This document shows, piece after piece, positions 1 to 5,553 of a DNA stretch of 5,553 nt. The stretch lies in NCBI GenBank assembly GCA_003646995.1, contig QMLZ01000209.1, forward strand, positions 1-5,553. Reading direction: 5' to 3'. Positions within the stretch are counted from its first letter, which is position 1. Each line of letters opens with the position of its first letter. The translations under genes were made by a program, and so were the position numbers. The notes under the pieces were generated by a model. That model searched no databases and was not told where the DNA came from. It saw only the letters and a list, made by a program, of their open reading frames with translations. This DNA comes from Deltaproteobacteria bacterium. Its GTDB lineage: Bacteria; Desulfobacterota; DSM-4660; Desulfatiglandales; Desulfatiglandaceae.

Positions 1-244
1 CGTTGACGACGATCCAGCCGTGTGCGAGAGCGTATCAGGGCTTGTGACGGCATTCTACACATGGGGAAACGTGTTGGGATTCACGGATTTTCATGAGGCT
101 GCCTCGCACTGCCTCCACAGGCCAACGGGAGTGGCTGTGTTCCTCTTGGACGCCTATATAGGAGAAAAGACAGCGTTTTCCCTGCTAGAAAAAATTACAC
201 AGAACTTTCCTCTGGCTATAGAAGTGAAGGCGGAATATGCTTAG
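1..244 (+). CDS. Response-regulator receiver domain, 5' end outside window, ends early
   Basis: The frame is open from the window edge (first full codon at base 2) and gives 80 residues before TAG at 242-244. It starts with VDDDPAV, the acidic pocket after the first beta strand of CheY-like receivers. D50 in FLLDAYIG lies 46-47 residues further on, the usual spacing to the phospho-accepting aspartate (about 45 in CheY). The protein then ends with IEVKAEYA, at about beta-4. The later Thr/Ser switch position, alpha-4, the beta-5 lysine and alpha-5 (about 40 residues) are absent. Probably only a few N-terminal residues are missing if the receiver opens the protein, but it could also be the C-terminal domain of a larger protein beyond the edge. 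Its stop overlaps the stop of the convergent gltX by four bases. It is either a truncated, possibly non-functional receiver or a divergent short one. Receiver identity is fairly sure; function is not. Confidence 0.7.
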   Translation, partial: VDDDPAVCESVSGLVTAFYTWGNVLGFTDFHEAASHCLHRPTGVAVFLLDAYIGEKTAFSLLEKITQNFPLAIEVKAEYA

Positions 245-1725
245 TCCTCGAACAACTCCGGCACCCTCCGCAAGCGCTTTATAACCCGATCCCTTCCTAT
301 TGCCACTAAGACATCAAAAAGCCCCGGCCCAACGGCCTGTCCCGTAACGGCCGTTCTTATCCCGTTGATAAGCACACCAGCCTTGACCTGAAGATCTTGG
401 GCCATGTCGCGTATGACCTTTTCCACATTCTCCACAGTAAAATCATTTAGGCGTTCCAGGCGATCAGCCAGCGCGGGGAGCCAGGATTTCAACTCAGGGT
501 GCTTCAGGATGTTCTTCTTCAGAGCTTTTTGATCCATCTCGTACTCATCCGAGAAGTAGCACCTACCTAGAGTGACAAAATCAGTGAGCACGTGAAACCT
601 TGTCCGGATCAGGTCCACCGTCTCCATGAACCATTGTCGCTTTCCGTCTTCATAAGCTGGGTCCCAAATGCCTGACTTTTCCAGTTGCTCTTTTACGTAT
701 GGAAACAATTCTTCAAGGGGCATGTTTCTTATGTAGTGGGCATTTATACTCAACGCTTTTGGGTCTGTAAAAAATTTTGGGTCATTCGCCCTTATGTCAA
801 AAATGGAATTCGCTCTGTTTATACCCTCCAAAGAAAAGGCCTCAATTAGCTCTTCTTTTGAGAAAATCTGTCTCGAATCCGGGGTAGACCATCCTAGAAG
901 GGCAAGAAAGTTTACTAGGGCCCAGGGAAGGAATCCTTTTTCTCTGTAAAATTGCACAGACACTATTTCACCGTGTTTCCTCTTGGAAATTTTCGCTCTC
1001 TTTGGATCCAGAGTCAGCGGCATGTGGGCAAACCGGGGAATATCCGCACCCAGGGCCTGGTAAATGAGGATCTGCTTCGGGGTATTGGCAAGCCCGTCCT
1101 GGCCTCGGATTACGTGGGTAATACCATCACGGATGTCGTCCACGGTGTTAGAGAGTACGTACAGGGGCTGCCCGTTGGACCTCACTATGACAAAATCTTC
1201 GATATCCCCATGACGTTTCTCAATGGCCCCATAAACGATGTCATTGAACCGCACTGAGCCCTCGTCCCTTGGCACCTTTAACCTTATCACAAAGGGTTTG
1301 CCTGCGGCTTCCTTTGCAGCTACCTGCTCAGGGGTCAAGTTCCTGCAGGCCCCGTCATAAAGGAGCGAGGTTTTTTTCTTCATTGCCCCTTTTCTTTTCT
1401 GCTCTAGCTCCTCTTTGGTGCAAAAACACTTGTATGCCAGCCCTTTCTTAAGCAGAATTTCGGCCGCCTCTTGGTGTTCTTTTATGAATTGGGATTGGAA
1501 ATAAGGACCTTCATCCCACGTTATACCCAGCCAAGTGAGGCCGTCTATTATTGCCTTTATTGATTCTTCAGTAGACCTTTCAGCATCAGTGTCTTCTATT
1601 CTCAAGATGAACTTCCCGCCTGTTTTTCTTGCAAAGAGCCAGTTAAAAATGGCGGTCCTCGCTCCACCAATATGGAGATACCCTGTTGGGCTTGGTGCAA
1701 ACCTAACTATAACCTTTTCGCTCAT
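241..1725 (-). CDS. gltX: Glutamyl-tRNA synthetase (GluRS), class I
   Basis: This cytoplasmic enzyme charges tRNA with glutamate using ATP. The 494 residues match the usual bacterial GluRS length. Class I signatures are clear: HIGH-type HIGG at 18-21 after FAPSPTGYL, RIEDTD at 42-47, and KMSKS-type KISKR at 245-249 in the loop KISKRKHG. A zinc-site region follows the Rossmann fold with C100, C102 and C127; the fourth ligand position, His in E. coli (CRH), is Asn129 here. The tRNA-acceptor motif reads IRGQD (207-210) where E. coli has IRGED. The C-terminal third is the helical anticodon-binding domain, ending with the typical GIRTAVTGQAVGPGLFDVL segment (455-473). The ATG at 1725 is chosen because GAGGAAA lies just upstream and the protein then starts MSEKVIVRFAPSPTG; in-frame TTG 1788 and ATG 1770 lack a good site and would add a non-family tail. 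Whether the enzyme also charges tRNA-Gln cannot be read from the sequence. Confidence 0.97.
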   Translation of the reverse strand: MSEKVIVRFAPSPTGYLHIGGARTAIFNWLFARKTGGKFILRIEDTDAERSTEESIKAIIDGLTWLGITWDEGPYFQSQFIKEHQEAAEILLKKGLAYKCFCTKEELEQKRKGAMKKKTSLLYDGACRNLTPEQVAAKEAAGKPFVIRLKVPRDEGSVRFNDIVYGAIEKRHGDIEDFVIVRSNGQPLYVLSNTVDDIRDGITHVIRGQDGLANTPKQILIYQALGADIPRFAHMPLTLDPKRAKISKRKHGEIVSVQFYREKGFLPWALVNFLALLGWSTPDSRQIFSKEELIEAFSLEGINRANSIFDIRANDPKFFTDPKALSINAHYIRNMPLEELFPYVKEQLEKSGIWDPAYEDGKRQWFMETVDLIRTRFHVLTDFVTLGRCYFSDEYEMDQKALKKNILKHPELKSWLPALADRLERLNDFTVENVEKVIRDMAQDLQVKAGVLINGIRTAVTGQAVGPGLFDVLVAIGRDRVIKRLRRVPELFED

Positions 1726-1731
1726 GGGAAA

Positions 1732-1738
1732 TTTCCTC
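1732..1738 (-). promoter_or_regulatory. Ribosome binding site of gltX
   Basis: GAGGAAA on the - strand, with nine bases between GAGG and the ATG at 1725. It decides the start in favour of MSEK over the in-frame upstream TTG (1788) and ATG (1770). Confidence 0.75.
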
Positions 1739-1810
1739 GTCACATTAATCTGTTTGGACTTTTGGGGCATCTGTAGGCCAGTACCCAATTACTCTAGTCT
1801 GGTTTTCAGT

Positions 1811-1837
1811 CTATTAACTTTGAGTAGTGCGCGTCAA
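1811..1837 (-). promoter_or_regulatory. Possible sigma70-type promoter of gltX
   Basis: In the 147-base spacer between the kinase and gltX, the - strand has TTGACG (1832-1837), close to the -35 consensus, and TAATAG (1811-1816), a poor -10, 15 bases apart. This spacing is shorter than the ideal 17. If used, the leader would be roughly 80 bases. No riboswitch-like structure was recognised in the spacer. This is a weak match and could be chance. Confidence 0.25.
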
Positions 1838-1872
1838 GGCGTCTGAGTAAAAAACGGCTGGTATATTGGTCA

Positions 1873-3837
1873 TTAATCGGCGGGAATTTCCAGCTTGTCA
1901 CGGCAATTTTCCACCGCCTGAGCTGGAGGAAAATACAGGCGAAACACTGTACCACCTGAACCGAAACAATCTTCCCGACCCTTGCAGTGAGCACACCTTG
2001 ATATTCTGCCTGGGCACACATCTTTTTCCCCAGGGATGAACTTACACCTAGTGGATTCCATTTCAATCTTGAAATTGTATCGCTCAGAAAAGATCTTCAT
2101 CCTGAGCAAGTCGGCCCCCCTTCCGCCGGCATTAAAATCAAATGGTTTCTTGGATGAGTAACTAAATGTATCCTGAGTTGAGAAAAACCCTTCAAAGATC
2201 CGGCTCTGGGCCTCTTGCGCTATACCAACTCCATAGTCTCGAACAACAAATTCCGTTCCCTCTCCCCTCTTCCTTAAGCTCACCTCAATCTTGCCTTCAT
2301 CAGGTGTGTTTTCAACGGCATTTTTTACAATCCCTTCTACTATCTTTTGCAGGATATCAGGCGGAAGGCAGACCGGCGATGTTGATTCAATGTTCTCCAC
2401 TATCTCCAGCTCCCTATGTGCAAAGGCGGCCCTCAGCTTCTCAAGTTGCCCCTTGACCAACAGGGCCGCATCCAGGGGTTTGGCAACAGCCTCCTTTAGA
2501 CCAAAAATCTCATCAATCTTCCTCCTTATCTTTTCAACTACTCCTCCTTGCCCCAGCTCTTCTGTCACCAGGACCTCTATCTCATCAGCACACTGCTCCA
2601 GCATGGTAAGCATCATGTCGTATGAACGGTAATGCCGGTCTTCCATGATGTCAGCGACCTCATATTGAATGTCCACTATACGATCAAGGTTTCTCTTCAT
2701 TCTTTCAAAGTTTCGCTTCCACTCTTCTTCCGGCAGCTGACTTAGGGTCCTCTCCAAGAGTCGAAGCGACCCGAGAAGAATGGACACCGGGGTTTTGAGT
2801 TCGTGGGACAGATGATTGATGACCTTGTCTTTTGCACGGTTGAGGCTCCTAACCTCGCGATATGCCTTTTTCAACTCTTCGTTGACCCGGGCATTTTCTA
2901 CTGAGAGCGCTACTGTACCAGCAATGGTATTTAGAAGCTCAACATCCTTTTGCTCAAAGTTCCCCTCTTTCTTATTCAATGCACAAACTACGCCGATTAT
3001 CCTGTCCCTGCTGCGAAGAGGAACCAGAAGAAGGTTCCTGGTCTTGTATCCCAGCTTCTCATCTCTTTTTCGGTGCAGCTCAGCATCTTGAGAAGTATCG
3101 GACACTATTATAGGCTTGCCGCTTTTTATGACTCGGCCGGCAACCAGCTCGTTCATCTTGAAGCGGACTTCCTTTACTCTGCGCTGAGTGGCCTGATCAT
3201 CATAGGCAGCACCTAGAACGAAAAGTTCTTCTTTTTCCTCGTCCAGGAGTATGACGACTGCACCTTCACTGTTCAGGGTGTTCTTCACCTCGCCGTTTAT
3301 GTAATCCAGTAATGCCTCCAGGTCCGGGTATTCAGGCAGGGCCGTGCTGATACGCAGTATCATTTCGTTGATGCGGGCAATACGTTTATGCTCGGTTATG
3401 TCTCTGAATATCATCAGTATGCCGGCGGGCTCGTACTCTGATTCCTCATAGTACGCTGCTCTCATCACCACATCCAGAATGCGGCCGTCTTTGGTAACCC
3501 GCCTTGTCTCCCTCCTTACCATTCCCTTACCTGATATCAATCTCTCAATATCCTGTTCCGCCTCTTTTTCGAGACCTTCCGGCACAAAAGGAATCTGGCC
3601 GTCCACCAGGTCATCCAGAGTCCATCCAAACAGCCTTGTAAATCCCGGGTTCAGGTAAAACACCCCTTCGCCAATATGCATGACTGCCAGCGGGTAAGGC
3701 ACAAAGTCCAAGAGCATCTGCAATCTTCTCTGGGATCTGCGCAAAGAGATTTCGGTTTCCCTCATCTCCGTCAGTTCCCTTTCAAGCTCCTTGATTCTTT
3801 TCGTAAGCTCTTGGACCTGAGGGCTTGTACATCCCAT
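1873..3837 (-). CDS. Soluble PAS-GAF sensor histidine kinase with Cys-rich insert
   Basis: This 654-residue protein has no signal peptide or membrane segment, so it should be cytoplasmic. Domains in order: a charged N-terminal coiled coil (about 6-42); a PAS domain (about 43-150, with GVFYLNPGFTRLFGW and the closing FRDITEHKR); a GAF domain (about 155-318); and a HisKA-type dimerisation domain with H-box NHLSHELKTP, phospho-accepting His345. After a long helical linker comes HATPase_c: N-box VKNAVENTP (Asn506), G1 DYGVG (534-538), F-box IFEGFFS (547-553) and G2 NAGGRGADLL (569-578). Between G2 and the closing GGTVFRLYFPP lie five cysteines, 598, 608, 615, 618 and 624 (CX9CX6CX2CX5C). All catalytic boxes are intact, so it is probably an active kinase. 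Its signal is unknown; the cysteines suggest a metal or redox input, by inference. ATG 3837 is chosen over an in-frame TTG at 3843, because GGGAG lies six bases upstream of it. No intact response regulator adjoins it. Confidence 0.93.
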   Translation of the reverse strand: MGCTSPQVQELTKRIKELERELTEMRETEISLRRSQRRLQMLLDFVPYPLAVMHIGEGVFYLNPGFTRLFGWTLDDLVDGQIPFVPEGLEKEAEQDIERLISGKGMVRRETRRVTKDGRILDVVMRAAYYEESEYEPAGILMIFRDITEHKRIARINEMILRISTALPEYPDLEALLDYINGEVKNTLNSEGAVVILLDEEKEELFVLGAAYDDQATQRRVKEVRFKMNELVAGRVIKSGKPIIVSDTSQDAELHRKRDEKLGYKTRNLLLVPLRSRDRIIGVVCALNKKEGNFEQKDVELLNTIAGTVALSVENARVNEELKKAYREVRSLNRAKDKVINHLSHELKTPVSILLGSLRLLERTLSQLPEEEWKRNFERMKRNLDRIVDIQYEVADIMEDRHYRSYDMMLTMLEQCADEIEVLVTEELGQGGVVEKIRRKIDEIFGLKEAVAKPLDAALLVKGQLEKLRAAFAHRELEIVENIESTSPVCLPPDILQKIVEGIVKNAVENTPDEGKIEVSLRKRGEGTEFVVRDYGVGIAQEAQSRIFEGFFSTQDTFSYSSKKPFDFNAGGRGADLLRMKIFSERYNFKIEMESTRCKFIPGEKDVCPGRISRCAHCKGREDCFGSGGTVFRLYFPPAQAVENCRDKLEIPAD

Positions 3838-3843
3838 GATCAA

Positions 3844-3848
3844 CTCCC
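3844..3848 (-). promoter_or_regulatory. Ribosome binding site of the histidine kinase
   Basis: GGGAG on the - strand, six bases before the ATG at 3837. It directly abuts the alternative TTG at 3843, which makes the TTG an unlikely start. Confidence 0.7.
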
Positions 3849-3903
3849 AATTTTAATCTATCGGGTTATTTCTCTCATCGTCTATGCTAAGTTTGTTTGG
3901 GCC

Positions 3904-3920
3904 TGCAAAGTGCTTTTGCA
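3904..3920 (-). repeat. Perfect inverted repeat in the hrpA-kinase spacer
   Basis: TGCAAA (3904-3909) and TTTGCA (3915-3920) form a perfect six-base stem with a five-base loop. No T-run follows on the - strand, so it is not a standard intrinsic terminator. It could be an RNA hairpin, an operator half-site pair, or chance. Confidence 0.35.
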
Positions 3921-3922
3921 TC

Positions 3923-3958
3923 ATTGCCCGCTTCCTGCTTCAACAGCGGCTCCGCAAT
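3923..3958 (-). repeat. Stem-loop directly after hrpA
   Basis: The arm at 3923-3932 (ATTGC then CCGCT on the + strand) pairs with AGCGG (3945-3949) and GCAAT (3954-3958). This gives ten base pairs with a four-base bulge and a 12-base loop. It starts five bases past the hrpA stop codon. It lacks a T-tract, so it may protect a 3' end or be a weak, Rho-assisted end signal; termination is not shown. Confidence 0.4.
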
Positions 3959-3963
3959 TATAC

Positions 3964-5553
3964 CTATATCATGGAATCAATCTCTTCCTTTTTCTTCTGA
4001 AGCCTGTTTAATGACACAGGATAGGCCGTTCCCAGCTCCTGGGCAAACAATGAAACCTTGAATTCTTCAATCATCCACCTATACGCCTCAACCGCACCAC
4101 GTTTTTCCTCGGAGGCCCCAGCAGCCAGCTCACTTTGCATCTCTTTCAGGTGCCGGAGCGGTTCTTCCAGCTGCTTGCTCTTGTACCGATCCTTCTCTGG
4201 GTTATAGGCCGCGCGCTGGACCCTGACAACAGCTGCCCTTAAGTAACGTGGCAAGTGTTTAAGTATATCCAAATCGTAAACCCTCACAAAGTCAGGGGGA
4301 ATCAGATCTTTAAGATCCGATTCGATGCCTTCCAGAATTTTCAGTACTTGCGAGTTTGCTGCTCCAGCCTTGGCGACAGAACTCAGAACCTCCCTTACTT
4401 GCTGGTACTGGGCCAGCACCTTTGTGGTTGATGCAAGCAAATCCTGGGCAAACGAATAAAGGCGATTCTTCGCGCCCGTAAGGTGGCGGTAGAAGGCATC
4501 CTTGGTACGTATGTTCTCTTCAAAGAGGGCGCGAGCTAGATGTTCAAACAGTGCTTCCTCAAGCCCGCGCTCTCCGCCGAAATACAGGGCAGCTTGCCTA
4601 ACAGCCTCGGGTAGTTTGAGTGCCCTCTTAACGAATTTCAACTCCTTTGCCAATTCGAGACAACACAGGGCACGGACTCCTTCCATGTGTGTTGCGACTG
4701 CATCCCTTGAAGAGGCATAAAGCCTGATGTCGACAGATCCCGCAGCTGCCTTCAGCGCAGGATAGGCCACAGTATGCCTGTCCACCGCCACCTTCTCTGG
4801 CAGCCTATCAAAATCCCACTTTTTCAATCCCTTTCGCTCCCACTTGCTCCTGGCCGCCTTCCACGCGCCCGCCTCTGCCATTGCTGAGCGTGTAATTGAT
4901 TCAGCTTTTTGCAATACTGCAGGTTCCCTGCCGGATATGATCTCCTTTCCCTCATGGTCCAGCACGCTTATCCTCAGCTTCAGGTGTTCGGGGATATTCA
5001 AAGAAGACCAAATTTTTGGAGGAATAGAGACATCGAATTTATCTTGAATTATTCTGCTCAGCGCACTGGCCATAGGCCCCTGTTCCCTTTCAAGTTCCTT
5101 TGCGATGGACTCGGCTGTACGACTAACTGGAATGAGTCTATGCCTGAACTCCTTGGGTAGCGCCTTTATCAGCTCCCTTACCTTCTCGTTGAGCAGGCCT
5201 GGAACTATCCAGTCCAATCTGGTGGTCTCCAATTCTGAGGCAAGAGAAGCAGGCACTTTCACCGTAACCCCGTCTTCTTCTTTGCCAGGTAAAAACTTGT
5301 AGGAAAGCCTAAATCTGCTGTCGCCTATGCTGAGGGAATCAGGAAATTCGTTGGTTAGATCTTCCACGGGTTCTTCAACCATGAGATCCTCTTTGGTCAT
5401 CTTGAGAAAATCTTCTGAGCCCATCTCTTCGATCCTTTTCCGCAATCCAGCTATATCATAGACCCCAGGAAGACGCTCACTATAAAAAGTCCTTATCTTT
5501 TCTTCGTCCGCCACTATCCCCCTGCGCCTGAGTTTATTCTCAAAGATCGAAAC
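3964..5553 (-). CDS. hrpA: HrpA-type DEAH-box RNA helicase, C-terminal 529 residues
   Basis: HrpA is an ATP-dependent 3'-5' RNA helicase of about 1300 residues; in E. coli it has been linked to mRNA processing and to rescue of collided ribosomes. Only the C-terminal part lies here, mainly the family-specific DUF3418 region. The match to E. coli HrpA, from memory, includes FYSERLPG (residues 23-30), a YKFLPG/DGVTVKVP stretch (85-101; YQFEPG/DGVTVHIP in E. coli), LDWIVPGLLNEKV followed by IKALPK (113-133), a WDFDRLP segment, and the closing RWMIEEFKVSLFAQELGTAYPVS, ending a few residues before the stop as in the family. The helicase motor (Walker A, DEAH, motif VI) would be upstream, outside the window. 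The frame stays open to base 5553, with SIFENKLRRRG matching the family ahead of the in-frame GTG at 5514. That GTG is therefore an internal valine, not a start. Confidence 0.93.
   Translation of the reverse strand, partial: VSIFENKLRRRGIVADEEKIRTFYSERLPGVYDIAGLRKRIEEMGSEDFLKMTKEDLMVEEPVEDLTNEFPDSLSIGDSRFRLSYKFLPGKEEDGVTVKVPASLASELETTRLDWIVPGLLNEKVRELIKALPKEFRHRLIPVSRTAESIAKELEREQGPMASALSRIIQDKFDVSIPPKIWSSLNIPEHLKLRISVLDHEGKEIISGREPAVLQKAESITRSAMAEAGAWKAARSKWERKGLKKWDFDRLPEKVAVDRHTVAYPALKAAAGSVDIRLYASSRDAVATHMEGVRALCCLELAKELKFVKRALKLPEAVRQAALYFGGERGLEEALFEHLARALFEENIRTKDAFYRHLTGAKNRLYSFAQDLLASTTKVLAQYQQVREVLSSVAKAGAANSQVLKILEGIESDLKDLIPPDFVRVYDLDILKHLPRYLRAAVVRVQRAAYNPEKDRYKSKQLEEPLRHLKEMQSELAAGASEEKRGAVEAYRWMIEEFKVSLFAQELGTAYPVSLNRLQKKKEEIDSMI

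Noticed and set aside
952..1257. + strand open frame opposite gltX (and similar + strand frames opposite the kinase and hrpA)
   Set aside because: They lie wholly antisense to well-supported genes, show low-complexity or Ser/Leu-rich composition and no family motifs.
1726..1788. N-terminal extension of GluRS from TTG 1788 or ATG 1770
   Set aside because: No ribosome binding site precedes these codons, the extra residues do not belong to the family, and ATG 1725 has a good site.
1726..1872. tRNA, T-box or other riboswitch ahead of gltX
   Set aside because: No cloverleaf, specifier loop or conserved T-box sequence was seen in the 147-base spacer.
1849..1894. Possible intrinsic terminator after the kinase
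   Set aside because: A run of six T on the - strand (1849-1854) follows a five-base stem (1857-1861 with 1890-1894), but the 28-base loop and short stem make it too weak to call.
1806..2066. 86-codon - strand reading frame across the end of the kinase gene
   Set aside because: It overlaps the kinase 3' end in another frame, and its product resembles no family I know; treated as a shadow.
3838..3900. Promoter directly upstream of the kinase
   Set aside because: AT-rich stretches are present, but no -35/-10 pair with acceptable spacing was found.
3964..5514. A free-standing 516-residue protein starting at GTG 5514
   Set aside because: The frame continues without a stop to the window edge, and the residues before the GTG match the HrpA family, so this is the C-terminal part of a longer helicase.

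Overview
The window holds four genes of a bacterial chromosome. All are tightly packed, with no mobile element, CRISPR array, tRNA or rRNA visible. The best guess for the host is a Desulfobacterota (deltaproteobacterial) lineage. This rests on the soluble PAS-GAF histidine kinase with a cysteine-rich insert in its ATPase domain, and on the GluRS with a KISKRKHG-type signature loop. It is inference from family recall, not a database result.

Layout: (1) At the left edge, on the + strand, lies the 3' part of a response-regulator-like gene whose receiver domain stops early, at about the fourth beta strand. (2) Its stop codon overlaps by four bases the stop codon of a convergent gltX (glutamyl-tRNA synthetase) on the - strand. 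(3) Upstream of gltX, also on the - strand, is a 654-residue soluble sensor histidine kinase (coiled coil, PAS, GAF, HisKA-type DHp, HATPase_c). A CX9CX6CX2CX5C cluster sits inside its catalytic domain. (4) At the right edge, on the - strand, is the C-terminal 529 residues of an HrpA-type DEAH RNA helicase, whose reading frame runs off the window.

The three - strand genes lie in the order hrpA, kinase, gltX, with spacers of 126 and 147 bases. No convincing intrinsic terminator separates them, so partial read-through is possible, although each downstream gene has its own good ribosome binding site. hrpA and gltX both concern translation and RNA. The kinase has no intact response regulator in the window, so its partner is unknown.

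No clearly new multi-gene system is visible. The points most worth a second look are the cysteine cluster and lengthened linker of the kinase, the early-terminating receiver that meets gltX end to end, and the paired hairpins in the hrpA-kinase spacer.
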